From: Neobacillus driksii
Lineage (GTDB): Bacteria; Bacillota; Bacilli; Bacillales; Cytobacillaceae
DNA: 64,000 bases
NCBI RefSeq assembly: GCF_013409995.1
Contig: NZ_JACCBX010000003.1
Coordinates: forward strand, 310,001 to 374,000
Direction: 5' to 3'
Shown: one piece after another, positions 17,501 through 26,060 of the stretch
Position numbering within the stretch: position 1 is the first letter of the stretch
Layout of the letters: the number at the start of each line of letters is the position of its first letter
The notes under the pieces: model-generated
Databases searched by the model: none
The model's input: the letters and a program-made list of their open reading frames with translations, nothing else
Told to the model about the DNA's origin: nothing
Program-made: the position numbers and the translations under genes

Positions 17501-19962
17501 AATAACTCCTTACCATCCGAGGCACGGACGAGCGCAACATATAAGTCGTATTTTGTTCCGCCATCCATTTCATCTCCTCCTCCTAAAAGGAACGAGATTT
17601 CTCCATTACCCGATAGAGTAAAGGTGTTGGATGTTAAACTTCCCGTTCTTCTATCTGTTTCTTCAGGGACGGCACCATGAAAGCCCCATAAATGATAATT
17701 TCCTTTATGTCCAAACGGAATTTGAGTGTCCCAATAGGTTGATTGATCAGTGACAGTTCCATCAAATGCATTTCCTTCCGCTGACCATCCTGCTAGATCT
17801 CCAGTTTCAAACCCTGGGTTTATTAGGTCGTTGGGAACTCTCTCATCTACATTGTAGACATGAAAATCATCGACATTAATATGGCCAAATCCTCCGGAGT
17901 GATAGTCGACAACTTTGATATAAAGAGCTTCACCAATAAACTCTGAGGCATCCCAAGTTATTCTGCGATATTTTTCGGTATTTGCCCCCGTTGCCTTCAT
18001 TAGTTCCTCGCCGGTGGCTGCATGAACAAGGGAAACATACAATGTATTTAGATCTTGTCCTCCGCCGACTAAGAAGTCAATGACTCCGTTCCCCCCAAGG
18101 ACAAAAGGAGATGACTTCATCATTCCTGTTCGTAAATCAGACTTGTCGTCGCTAGTCGCCCCTCGGAACCCCCACGCATGATAGGTACCTTGGTGCTCAA
18201 ACGGACCACCCCAAAATTCACTTATATTAGAGACTGGTTCTCTAAACGCGGAGCCTGTAACGGTCCATCCGGATAAATCACCCGTTTCGAAATCAGGATT
18301 TTCGATTGTATTCGGAAGGTTATCCACATCTACCTCATCTACATACCTAGTAAAATTTGCTTCTTTCAACGGATAATAGGATAGCGAATTTATCGTTACT
18401 TCTCCGTCTTTTGCATATAACTCTATATTTTTACTGAATTCGCTTGGGAAGATTTGATTGGTAAATACGGTTGTACCCTCTTCAGCAAATACCTCGACAG
18501 ATGAGCGGTCAACGAGAAGTTTCATATTCAAGATCCCATCTTTTACGGACAAGTTCGTCTGCTGGATAGAAGGGAATCCTGGATGAAAATCTGTCTTACC
18601 TGACTGTCTTCGGTCTACAGCCAATTTGCCTTCTGCGATATTATAGGAAATCGTCGTAGCTTCATTGTCGCTTTTACGGACATGAAATCCTAATTCTTTT
18701 GCTGTTGTTTCATTAAGATTAAATTCCGCCTCAATCTCAAACATTTCAGCTTGAATATCATTTAATAGATTTTCAGAAGTGAATTTTTTATTCTCAATCT
18801 TTACTTCATTCGCTGTATCTCGTAAACTCGTTAATTCTTCGATTGGCTGTTGTTTTAAAAGAATCCCTTCCTCTTTCTGAACTAACGATAACGCGCGGGG
18901 AATGGTGGCAGAACCACGCCAGGTTGAAGTTGGAATTTGTCCAGCATATTGAGCAGGATTATTCATCCACCCAAGCCATATTCGGCGGCCATCTTCTGGT
19001 TGGTTAACGGTATTGCTCCATGTTACAGCCGCGTAAAAATCAGCCCCGAAGTCTGCCCACTTTAATTCGTCTGTGCTTTCATCAGGAGTAAATGTAGTTC
19101 CATTGAAATCTCCAACATAGTAGTGCATGCCGGTTCCACCAGTTGGTGTAGGATTGATACTTACCGTTAAAACCCATTTTGAGCCGGTTTGGTTTCCGTT
19201 AGCTTCATATACGGGCAGCTCGAATAAATCGGGACATTCCCAAAGACCTTGTTCCGCTGCTTTTGGATCGGAAAATTCACTTACCTTTTTCCAATCTAAT
19301 AGATTACTAGATGAATAGAAATCAATACGTTTCCCGCTCGTTATAACAAAGATCCATTGCTTGCTTTGCTCATGCCAAAAAACCTTTGGATCACGGAAAA
19401 CACCTGAACCTCCGCTGCTTGCCTTAAGATCATTAGGCATTGTTAGAACTGGATTTTGTGGAAGTGTTGTCCAAGTTCTGCCATTGTCCACACTATAGGT
19501 GGCGCTTACATGTTGGTTATCACCGCCAAGTTCACTTGTATAAAGTGCTACCATCGGTGGATTTTCCTTTGTTCCCAAACCAGAGGTATTTTGATAATCC
19601 ACTACAGCACTGCCTGACCAGGCAAAACCATTTTCATCTGGATAAATTGCAATAGGGTAATGCTCCCAGTTTACTAAATCTTTACTAATGGCATGCCCCC
19701 AATACATCGGTCCCCAAACTTTATCAGTGGGATTATGCTGAAAAAACAAATGATACTCTCCGTTATAATATACCATTCCATTTGGATCATTCATCCAGTT
19801 TTTTATAGGTGAAAAATGATATCCTGGGCGATAGTTTTCGTTATTTTTCACTGGAAGTGTAGCAGCTTTAACACTAGTAAAATACGGAATAAACGATTGA
19901 ATCGTCAATATAACAATAATAAACACATGGAGGAATTTGTTCCCTTTTATGACTTGATACAT
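14557..19962 (-). CDS. Secreted multidomain fructanase with two GH32 modules, three repeated beta-sandwich modules and a LamG domain
   Basis: This 1801-residue protein has a signal peptide (hydrophobic core 11-28, likely cut near 33, SVKA). Module order: GH32-1 (about 44-540); two homologous modules of about 155 residues beginning NPDFETGDLSGW at 555 and NPGFETGDLAGW near 715; a LamG/concanavalin-like domain (about 875-1085); GH32-2 (about 1120-1640); and a third copy of the repeated module (about 1650-1795). GH32-1 has all catalytic motifs: WMNDPNG (Asp59), FRDP (Asp191), WECPD (Glu242). GH32-2 has HWMNEPHAP with Glu1144 where the nucleophile Asp is expected, while FRDP (Asp1275) and WELP (Glu1333) remain. 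No sortase or S-layer anchor is seen. Inferred role: extracellular cleavage of inulin or levan, feeding the importers. It is the last gene of its operon, 60 bases after the DUF624 gene. Whether GH32-2 is active, inactive, or a fructosyltransferase (as in cycloinulo-oligosaccharide fructanotransferases) cannot be decided here. Confidence 0.92.
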   Translation of the reverse strand: MYQVIKGNKFLHVFIIVILTIQSFIPYFTSVKAATLPVKNNENYRPGYHFSPIKNWMNDPNGMVYYNGEYHLFFQHNPTDKVWGPMYWGHAISKDLVNWEHYPIAIYPDENGFAWSGSAVVDYQNTSGLGTKENPPMVALYTSELGGDNQHVSATYSVDNGRTWTTLPQNPVLTMPNDLKASSGGSGVFRDPKVFWHEQSKQWIFVITSGKRIDFYSSSNLLDWKKVSEFSDPKAAEQGLWECPDLFELPVYEANGNQTGSKWVLTVSINPTPTGGTGMHYYVGDFNGTTFTPDESTDELKWADFGADFYAAVTWSNTVNQPEDGRRIWLGWMNNPAQYAGQIPTSTWRGSATIPRALSLVQKEEGILLKQQPIEELTSLRDTANEVKIENKKFTSENLLNDIQAEMFEIEAEFNLNETTAKELGFHVRKSDNEATTISYNIAEGKLAVDRRQSGKTDFHPGFPSIQQTNLSVKDGILNMKLLVDRSSVEVFAEEGTTVFTNQIFPSEFSKNIELYAKDGEVTINSLSYYPLKEANFTRYVDEVDVDNLPNTIENPDFETGDLSGWTVTGSAFREPVSNISEFWGGPFEHQGTYHAWGFRGATSDDKSDLRTGMMKSSPFVLGGNGVIDFLVGGGQDLNTLYVSLVHAATGEELMKATGANTEKYRRITWDASEFIGEALYIKVVDYHSGGFGHINVDDFHVYNVDERVPNDLINPGFETGDLAGWSAEGNAFDGTVTDQSTYWDTQIPFGHKGNYHLWGFHGAVPEETDRRTGSLTSNTFTLSGNGEISFLLGGGDEMDGGTKYDLYVALVRASDGKELFKATGPESEAYNRVTWNAADYLGEQVFIKVVDQHPGGFGHLNLDDFQVKSRGILSHLKFDENEGNTALDTVKNENLKVEYVFNDAKFKPSTDPHWRKGVVNNALLFDGYSTYMKQSVKKSAQPSDAITIEAWVAPRSYEWGDLGQLSAIVNQHNKARGEGFILGMGRHGKWSFQAGLNGEWKEVWAKEDKILEKDQWSYIAATFDQDTKKMKLFLNGELAGEVDTPRNATITASDNDLLIGKHNTAAVISAFTANMFNGMIDELKIYNKALSDEEIKTNYSQVIDSFENSQLPSPDLSFDRSVYDGDRYRPQYHFISPGHWMNEPHAPFYFNGKYHIFYQHNPQGPYWHQIHWGHAVSDDMVHWEDAPVALAPSGVSPDGVWSGSATFDKNGDPALFFTAGDDSKTPNQMTGLAKPVDVTDPMLKKWEMLDKPVTVQQPDLPAEEGKVMYGQFRDPFVWQDGDTWYQIVGSGIENVGGTALLYKSKNLENWEYVGPFFTGDSKANPKTGDVWELPVFLPIGKDGNGEQKYAFFINPWFKSYSEHNVKYVFHWVGSWDKVNNKFIPDHEEPKLFDYGEHFTGPSGMIDEQGRSILFSIAQDRRTDAQHYDAGWAHNAGLPLELSLLDNGELGVEPIKELETLRGEKIINIKNSTISKANKRLAKIKGDMLEITLEIKANSDEKYGIKVRQSSDSSEEVNLYFDESSEQFGVDASKMSLDPDIAKTSSAGTLSLDGENLKLHIFLDRSMIEAYANGEKSITTRAYPTRADALGFELWSQNGTAKIVSMKVNEMGSAYSDDVVPAYYGDESEQEEIPHGELTNHDFQTGDLSGWTIVEGNTFTDNHVTNKIDWGWGGPFGQATTSIDPSRYHLWGFNPDQGGDSATGILKSENFTLGGDGQIDFLTSGGADEQLLYVALVDAETNEILMKATGHNGEAYRRVFWDASEYKGKNLYIQVVDKHTGGWGHINLDDVNVPVQIEEKP

Positions 19963-20022
19963 GCCATCACCTTTTTTAGGAAAATTTTCATTACGTTTTG
20001 CTCTTTCCTGATGTGCTGAGTA

Positions 20023-20640
20023 TCACAAATCGCGGTTAGATTTCTTCAGGTCAAGGATCTGATTAAACCAAATTTGGCATAGGTAATAAACCGCATAGGC
20101 TGTGAAACTACCGATGAATAATATCGTGACTGGATAAAAATAGATTAGAGTGAAACACACGCCAACAATGACCAATAATAGAATCGTTAAGACCGGATTC
20201 ATAAGTGAGAAGAAAAAGGCATTCCGGATAACCCATTTCCAGTTTAGTTCAAAATGGACCATAATCGGAAAAAGGTATATCGATATCGAACAGAATAATA
20301 AAATGCCAAGAACTAAGATGATATAAAGAATAAGATGAATAATTGAGGACTCTGGCTGAATGAGACGATAATCAAATAACAAAAAAATGCCAAGCACAGT
20401 CCAAAGGACAGAAAGGATTAAACTTTGTTTGAAGTTTTCTTTTAGCAGTGCAAGGAAATTTTTAAACATACCGTCCGTGTCGTTTTGCATAATTCGTTTT
20501 CGAACAACACCAAACAATGCAGCAGTCGCTGGGAAAAAGGTAATTAGGGGAAGCGAAGTAATAAACCATAATAAGTTTAGTAGAAATAAGTCTACAACGG
20601 TATTCAATGTCTGAAATAATCTGCTGTTAAAAATTTTCAT
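20023..20640 (-). CDS. DUF624 family membrane protein (YesL-like)
   Basis: This is a 205-residue protein with about five hydrophobic segments and the DUF624 pattern: an N-terminal LFLLNLLWFITSLPL followed by PATAALFGVVRK. DUF624 genes recur beside LplABC-type sugar importers and YesMN-like regulators in Bacillaceae and Paenibacillaceae; the function is unknown. The frame could begin at a TTG at 20655, but ATG at 20640 has GGGGGA at ideal distance. It sits between the intracellular GH32 gene (31 bases) and the large secreted GH32 gene, clearly in one operon. Confidence 0.85.
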   Translation of the reverse strand: MKIFNSRLFQTLNTVVDLFLLNLLWFITSLPLITFFPATAALFGVVRKRIMQNDTDGMFKNFLALLKENFKQSLILSVLWTVLGIFLLFDYRLIQPESSIIHLILYIILVLGILLFCSISIYLFPIMVHFELNWKWVIRNAFFFSLMNPVLTILLLVIVGVCFTLIYFYPVTILFIGSFTAYAVYYLCQIWFNQILDLKKSNRDL

Positions 20641-20671
20641 TCTAGTATCCCCCAATTACCATTTCTCTTCA

Positions 20672-22159
20672 TTACCGCCAAATAGATTTTAAAATATATA
20701 ACTCTAACGAATGCAACTTAACCTCACCATTTTTAACAAAGAGTTCCATTTGTTTATTTTCTTCATTTGGAAAGATTAGGTCGGTTATTACGGACTCTCC
20801 GTTATTTCCAAATAACTCTATCGAAGACCGATCAACAAAAATATGAAATTTTACCATTTTTTGTGATAGTAGATTGCTGTCATGTTTTCCTGCGAAGGAA
20901 TCGTGGAAAGATGCCTCTCCCGAATTTGTTCGATCAACAAAGAAATTTTTGTTTTTGACATCATACCCAATAATTGTTTCTTCTTTGCTTCCCTTACACA
21001 CCTTGAACCCAAATTCCGCAGCAGAACTCATTTCAAACTCGGCAATGATTTCGAATGTATTACTATTTACATTAGATAAAAGATTTACTCCGGGTACGAC
21101 TACTTCGTTTCGGATTGAAATATTTTCAACACGAAGACCTTGTAATTCACGAATCGGGTTTTGTACAAGACGAACACCTTCTTCGGTTCTCTTTAGTGAA
21201 ATCACTCTAGGAATCGTCATTGCACTTCGCCATTCTTTTGTGGGGGTTACATTTGCATAGCGCCAGTTACTCATCCAGCCAAGATAAATCCTTCTCCCGT
21301 CTTCGACTGGAACATCAGACCAACAAACTCCTGCATAATTATCACGCCCATGGTCAATCCATAATACGGTTTCAGGTGAGTGTTCATTTACAAACGAATG
21401 ACCATCAAATTGACCAATAAAATATTGTGTTCTAGAGCCTTCCTGTAAGCTAGGATCTTCACCTATACTGACAAATAGCACCCACTTTTGCTGATTATCA
21501 TCACCATCAACCGGTAGTTGAAATAGGTCGGGACACTCCCATACACCATCATGTGATCCATGTCCTTCACCAAACTCACTGGCAAACTCCCATGAAGTTA
21601 AATTTTTTGAAGTATATATTCTAATGGTTTGGCCAGCTGCTAATACCATAACCCAACGATTGGTGTCACGGTGCCAGAACACCTTTGGATCACGAAAATC
21701 TATTATACTTTCCTCTTGAAGAACAGGGTTTCCCACATATTTCGTCCATGTACGTCCATTATCTTTGCTAAAGGCAATACTCTGACGTTGTCTTGGTCGA
21801 TTAGAATCTGGATAAGTATCTGCATGAGTAAAGATGGATACTAATCCTGATTTCCCATTAAAGAAGCCACTAGTGTCATTCCAATCGACGACGGCACTGC
21901 CAGAAAATATCATTCCATGCTCATCCGGTGCCAAACCGATTGGAAGGTGTTCCCAATGAACAAGATCTTTACTTACCGCATGTCCCCAATGCATGGGGCC
22001 CCATGTAGTTCCATTTGGATGATATTGATAAAACAGATGATATTCTCCCTTATAGAACACCATCCCATTTGGATCATTCATCCAATTACTCTCAGGTGAG
22101 AAATGATATTGTGGACGATATTTTTCCAGATAATTCTGTTTTTCTATGACATTATTCAT
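20672..22159 (-). CDS. Intracellular GH32 beta-fructosidase (sucrose-6-P hydrolase/levanase-like)
   Basis: This is a 495-residue GH32 enzyme with no signal peptide. The five-blade propeller has nucleophile motif NWMNDPNG (Asp29), FRDPKVFW, and WECPDLF with the acid/base Glu; the C-terminal beta-sandwich contains VDRSSIELFGNNGES, typical of GH32. It closely resembles the first GH32 module of the secreted protein downstream. The inferred job is removal of terminal fructose from oligofructosides brought in by the ABC importer of the same operon. Hydrolysis of sucrose or sucrose-6-phosphate is possible, but no PTS gene is nearby. It lies 167 bases after the binding-protein gene, beyond a stem-loop. 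Confidence 0.92.
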   Translation of the reverse strand: MNNVIEKQNYLEKYRPQYHFSPESNWMNDPNGMVFYKGEYHLFYQYHPNGTTWGPMHWGHAVSKDLVHWEHLPIGLAPDEHGMIFSGSAVVDWNDTSGFFNGKSGLVSIFTHADTYPDSNRPRQRQSIAFSKDNGRTWTKYVGNPVLQEESIIDFRDPKVFWHRDTNRWVMVLAAGQTIRIYTSKNLTSWEFASEFGEGHGSHDGVWECPDLFQLPVDGDDNQQKWVLFVSIGEDPSLQEGSRTQYFIGQFDGHSFVNEHSPETVLWIDHGRDNYAGVCWSDVPVEDGRRIYLGWMSNWRYANVTPTKEWRSAMTIPRVISLKRTEEGVRLVQNPIRELQGLRVENISIRNEVVVPGVNLLSNVNSNTFEIIAEFEMSSAAEFGFKVCKGSKEETIIGYDVKNKNFFVDRTNSGEASFHDSFAGKHDSNLLSQKMVKFHIFVDRSSIELFGNNGESVITDLIFPNEENKQMELFVKNGEVKLHSLELYILKSIWR

Positions 22160-22287
22160 ATGATTTCGTTCTTCCTTTCATTAATAGTCATTCCGAAATA
22201 AATAACTATTATTCTTTTTCAAAAAATCAACGAGTTGTTCCATGGATGGTACTTCATATCAATTATCCTGTTTCTTCTTACTTGAAA

Positions 22288-22318
22288 AGAAAAGCCAGAC
22301 GGGCAGGAAATCTGGCTT
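22288..22318 (-). terminator. Stem-loop (partial terminator) between binding protein and GH32 genes
   Basis: Arms AAAGCCAGA and TCTGGCTTT enclose about 12 bases; on the minus strand the stem is followed by TCTTTTC. Lying between the binding-protein and GH32 genes, it probably attenuates or processes the transcript rather than ending it. Confidence 0.6.
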
Positions 22319-22326
22319 TATAAGAA

Positions 22327-23964
22327 TTATTGTTTGTTATAACGGTCCAACCCTTTTTGGTAAACATCCATTAATTTTTCAAGTCCCATATCGTTTAATT
22401 GCTTCACATACGCATCCATTTCTTTCTCAATTCCACCCTCTATCAACCATTGAGCTTCCTTTTGTTTCACAAATGTTTTGATTTCTGGCTCAATCGTGTT
22501 AATAATTTCAAGTTCCTCAGGGCTAAAGAAGATAGATGGATAGTTTTCTTGCACCATATGTGGTTTGTAATACTCATCAAGTATGGCTAATCTTTCTTTT
22601 GCTCTTGGCTCCATGTCTACCACACTGCCAAAGTGATCTTTCAAGACAACAAATGGACCACCTGGGGCAACCTTTTGACGCAATTCACCCATTGCAACGC
22701 CGTCCGGAAGCTCTTTATTTACTAACATACCATTTGCATCTTCCTCATAAATTTCACCGATCGGACCCCAGTTAATTTGAGCAGACATTTTTGGTTCATA
22801 TAATTCATCGACCCAACGCATGGTAACCTCAGGGTTTTTGTTTGCTGACGTAATAACGAATGCATCTCTGCCATACTCAGAATAATTGGAACGGCCAATG
22901 ACAATCTTGCCATCTTTCCCTTTTAATGGAGGTAAAACAACATAATCTTTCACTCGATCCGTTCCGACTACTTCGGTATTTTCCCACCAGATGAAAGAGC
23001 CTAATGTTGGATCTTCCGTCTTCCCTTTGGCAAATAATTGTTCCGTCTTTTGTGTTACTACCTCGGGGTCAATAAGACCTTCCTTCACCCAGCCATTGTA
23101 ATAGTTGATTGCTTCTTTAAATTCTGGCTGTACTGCAGCATAAAGTACTTTTCCATCTCTCACGACACGGTGATCGGCTTCAAAAGGTGAGTCTGGTAAG
23201 CCGAATAAACCAATTAGATCACCCTCGTTACCACACCAGCCGTTGTACCAGAAAGTTAATCCAATTTCGTCTTGCTTTCCGTTACCGTTCGGATCTTTCT
23301 CTTTAAATGCTTTTAACACATCATGGTATTCTTCCAATGTTGTTGGCATGGCAAGACCAAGTTTATCTAACCAAACTTTATTAATAAACATAATGTTCGG
23401 CATTCCAACTAAATCCATTTCTTCCGCACGTGGTAAGGAATAAATATGTCCATCTGGTGCAGTTACAACTTTTTTCAAATCCGGTCTTTGCTCAAATAGT
23501 TTCTTTAAATTAGGTGCATATTTGTCGATTAAATCTTCTAGTGGTATAATAGTGCCGTTCTGACCATACTGTATGAGGTCATGATCACTAAATCCTGACG
23601 CATAGAACGCATCTGGCAGGTCGCCACTTGCCAGCATTAAATTTTTCTTTTCTTGATATCCATCGCCAGGGATATTATTCCATTTAATTTTTACGTTCGT
23701 TGCCTTTTGAAGTCGGTCAAATATGACCATTTCAGAATAATCAGGTGCTAAGGCTGCCTTTGGTGAGACAATGTTTAACGTAACTTGTTTATCAACAATC
23801 GGTAAACCTGTTTTATTAAAGGCTACCTTTTCTGCTTTATCTGATCCTGCGGACTCATTGTTCGTACATCCAGTCAAAGCGAGCGATGCCGTTAATCCTA
23901 AAACCAAAGCCATTGATACTTTCTTCTTGTTCTTCACCATTCCTTTTTTCATCGATTTAAGCAT
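22327..23964 (-). CDS. ABC transporter substrate-binding lipoprotein (LplA/YtcQ type)
   Basis: This is a 545-residue solute-binding lipoprotein; the lipobox LALTGC places the lipid-modified Cys at 33. The long form (over 500 residues) with PDAFYASGFSDHDLIQYG, GHIYSLPRAEE and a conserved NGNGKQDEIGLTF calcium-loop-like segment is typical of LplA/YtcQ/YesO-like proteins that bind complex oligosaccharides. It follows the two permease genes by 34 bases. With an intracellular and an extracellular GH32 enzyme in the same operon, oligofructosides from levan or inulin are the likely ligands. Confidence 0.9.
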   Translation of the reverse strand: MLKSMKKGMVKNKKKVSMALVLGLTASLALTGCTNNESAGSDKAEKVAFNKTGLPIVDKQVTLNIVSPKAALAPDYSEMVIFDRLQKATNVKIKWNNIPGDGYQEKKNLMLASGDLPDAFYASGFSDHDLIQYGQNGTIIPLEDLIDKYAPNLKKLFEQRPDLKKVVTAPDGHIYSLPRAEEMDLVGMPNIMFINKVWLDKLGLAMPTTLEEYHDVLKAFKEKDPNGNGKQDEIGLTFWYNGWCGNEGDLIGLFGLPDSPFEADHRVVRDGKVLYAAVQPEFKEAINYYNGWVKEGLIDPEVVTQKTEQLFAKGKTEDPTLGSFIWWENTEVVGTDRVKDYVVLPPLKGKDGKIVIGRSNYSEYGRDAFVITSANKNPEVTMRWVDELYEPKMSAQINWGPIGEIYEEDANGMLVNKELPDGVAMGELRQKVAPGGPFVVLKDHFGSVVDMEPRAKERLAILDEYYKPHMVQENYPSIFFSPEELEIINTIEPEIKTFVKQKEAQWLIEGGIEKEMDAYVKQLNDMGLEKLMDVYQKGLDRYNKQ

Positions 23965-23998
23965 TTTGTTTCCCCCTCAATTTTTATAAGTTTTTTTA

Positions 23999-24913
23999 TT
24001 AACCTTTAATTCCGCCAATCATAACACCTTTAACAAAATACTTCTGGACAAAAGGATATACGATTAAGAGCGGAACAGAAGCAACAATAATTACACCATA
24101 TTTAATCAATTCAGAAACTCTTTGTTTCGCTGCTAACGAATCTAGATCACTAATCATCATGGTGGATGCCTGATTTTGAATTAAGATATTTCGTAATATT
24201 AACTGCAGCGGATATAAGTTTTCATTATTCAAGTAGATTAGTGCATCAAAATAGGAATTCCAGTGGCCAACTGCATAGAATAACACCATTACGGCAACAA
24301 TCGGTTTGGATAGTGGCAGGACAATCTTCGCGAAAAATTTCGCATCGGAGCATCCGTCCATTTTTGCCGCTTCTAATAGTTCATTTGGGATGCTTGTCTC
24401 AAAATAGGTTTTGGCTACTATCACATTCCAAACGGCTACTGCCTTTGGTAAGATCAACGCCCACATGGTATTAAGCAAGCCTAAATTTTTTACTACTAAA
24501 TAAGTAGGAATTAATCCTCCTGAGAAAAACATCGTCATCAGAAATAAGAACATAAACACGTTTCTTCCATATAAATCTTTTCTGGATAATGCATAGGCAG
24601 CCATTAAAGTGAATGCTACATTTACGAATGTACCAACAACTGTATAGATAATTGAGTTCTTATAACCCAGCCAAATCTTACTGTCTCTGAATATCCTTTC
24701 ATATCCTTCGAAAGTGATTTCCTTCGGCAGCAACCATACCTTCCCTTCGTAAATCATATTAGGATCACTAAATGAGGCAATGACGATAAAATATAGAGGA
24801 TACACTACCAATATCAAGATCATCGCTGTTAAGAAAACATTGATGATATCAAAGACCCTGTCTTCCTTCGATCTTCTAGTAATCTTCTTATTCTTCAAAG
24901 CTAGTAAACTCAT
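23999..24913 (-). CDS. ABC transporter permease (LplC/YtcP type)
   Basis: This is a 304-residue permease with about six membrane segments. The EAA loop NELLEAAKMDGCSDAKFFAKIVLPLSKP and the C-terminal YPFVQKYFVKGVMIGGIKG are characteristic of LplC/YtcP proteins. It lies 15 bases after its partner permease. As with the other CUT1 systems here there is no dedicated ATPase gene, so a shared MsmX-like ATPase is inferred. Confidence 0.92.
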   Translation of the reverse strand: MSLLALKNKKITRRSKEDRVFDIINVFLTAMILILVVYPLYFIVIASFSDPNMIYEGKVWLLPKEITFEGYERIFRDSKIWLGYKNSIIYTVVGTFVNVAFTLMAAYALSRKDLYGRNVFMFLFLMTMFFSGGLIPTYLVVKNLGLLNTMWALILPKAVAVWNVIVAKTYFETSIPNELLEAAKMDGCSDAKFFAKIVLPLSKPIVAVMVLFYAVGHWNSYFDALIYLNNENLYPLQLILRNILIQNQASTMMISDLDSLAAKQRVSELIKYGVIIVASVPLLIVYPFVQKYFVKGVMIGGIKG

Positions 24914-24928
24914 ATTCGTTGCACCCCC

Positions 24929-25885
24929 TTACCATAATCCTGTCCCTGACAATTTTTTCGCGAACTTATTTACCGCTATTAATAAAATCAAGTTAATTAC
25001 TGCATTAAATAAACCTACTGCAGCAGCGAAGCTATATTGTGCTTGTTGTAACCCCATTTTGTATACATACGTTGGAATGATTTCTGCAGATGGCTGGTTC
25101 ATAGGTGTTTGTAGTAGGTAGGCCTTCTCAAAGCCGATATTCATAATGCCGCCCACGGACAGGATTAATAAAATAACCGCCGTTGGCATAATGGCTGGTA
25201 TATCAACATGAAAGATTCGCTGCCATTTATTTGCTCCATCCATTACGGCTGCTTCATGTAGTTCGGGGCTTACCCCTGCAAGTGCAGCCAGGTAAATAAT
25301 CGCGGCCCATCCTGTTTCCTGCCAGACTCCGGATGCTATGTATAATGGTTTAAACCATTCTGGTTTTGCCATAAACGATATCGGATCTCCGCCAAATAAC
25401 AAAATAATATTATTAATCAAACCGTTATTCGAAAAGAAAACAAAGATCATACCAGCTAACACTACTACCGAGATAAAATGCGGTGCATATACTACCGTTT
25501 GAACAAAACGTTTGTATTTCTCGCTTCTAATTTGATTTAACATAAGTGCAAGGAATATCGGCAGCGGAAATCCAACGATTAATTGGACCACACTAAGTCC
25601 GAGTGTATTTTTAATCAGTGTCCAAAATTGAAAGGATTCAAAAAACCTACCAAAATGTTTAAATCCTACCCACGGACTTCCCATAATCCCTTTTGTGGCT
25701 ACAAAATCTTTAAATGCGATTAGAATGCCATACATAGGGAGGTAATGAAAAACAATAAAATAAATTAATGCAGGTAAAAGAAATAAGTAGAGCTGGTAAT
25801 TACTAAAAATCTTCTTAATCTTTAAACCCCTTTTTACTTTGGCATGTGAATCGATAACAGAATTTGCCTTCTTTGCCAATTCCAT
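24929..25885 (-). CDS. ABC transporter permease (LplB/YtcP-partner type)
   Basis: This is a 318-residue permease with a cytoplasmic N-terminal tail rich in Lys, then YLFLLPALIYFIVFHYLPMYG, the usual first span of LplB-like proteins. The EAA loop HEAAVMDGANKWQRIFHVDIPAIMP is conserved. It is the first gene of the fructan operon controlled by the nearby LacI-type regulator; two identical operator palindromes lie in the 175 bases upstream. Confidence 0.92.
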   Translation of the reverse strand: MELAKKANSVIDSHAKVKRGLKIKKIFSNYQLYLFLLPALIYFIVFHYLPMYGILIAFKDFVATKGIMGSPWVGFKHFGRFFESFQFWTLIKNTLGLSVVQLIVGFPLPIFLALMLNQIRSEKYKRFVQTVVYAPHFISVVVLAGMIFVFFSNNGLINNIILLFGGDPISFMAKPEWFKPLYIASGVWQETGWAAIIYLAALAGVSPELHEAAVMDGANKWQRIFHVDIPAIMPTAVILLILSVGGIMNIGFEKAYLLQTPMNQPSAEIIPTYVYKMGLQQAQYSFAAAVGLFNAVINLILLIAVNKFAKKLSGTGLW

Positions 25886-25940
25886 ATCCTTGCCTCACTT
25901 TCACGTTAAATTTGTTATTTCTGCGCCTCTTATCATTTTT

Positions 25941-25950
25941 GAAACGTTTC
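25941..25950. promoter_or_regulatory. LacI-family operator, proximal, of the fructan operon
   Basis: Palindrome GAAACGTTTC, 56 bases upstream of the first permease gene. Flanking bases extend the match to TGAAACGTTTCCA. The sequence recurs four times around the LacI gene. It lacks the WAANCGNTNW spacing of a cre site, so the local LacI-type repressor is the likelier ligand. Confidence 0.75.
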
Positions 25951-26026
25951 CAAATTGTTATAAAAAAATTTGGTCTGTAATGTTAATCGCACATTTTATA
26001 AAAAGTACCTGCTCAATCTACAAATT

Positions 26027-26036
26027 GAAACGTTTC
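26027..26036. promoter_or_regulatory. LacI-family operator, distal, of the fructan operon
   Basis: Palindrome GAAACGTTTC, 86 bases from the proximal copy, about eight helical turns, which would allow looping. Between the two lies a weak candidate promoter on the minus strand: TTGTAG, 17 bases, TATAAA. Confidence 0.75.
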
Positions 26037-26060
26037 CATTAAAGACCAAAATATAAAACC

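Noticed and set aside
17300..19300. Possible frameshift or gene fusion making the 1801-residue fructanase
   Set aside because: The frame is continuous with one start and stop, each module is complete at its borders, and two-module GH32 enzymes are plausible; there is no internal ribosome-binding site plus start at module edges that would suggest merged genes.
25941..26036. GAAACGTTTC palindromes as CcpA cre sites
   Set aside because: The cre consensus needs TGWAANCGNTNWCA; here positions 2, 3 and 12 fail, while the identical sequence recurs at the LacI gene's own promoter, so the local repressor is the better explanation.
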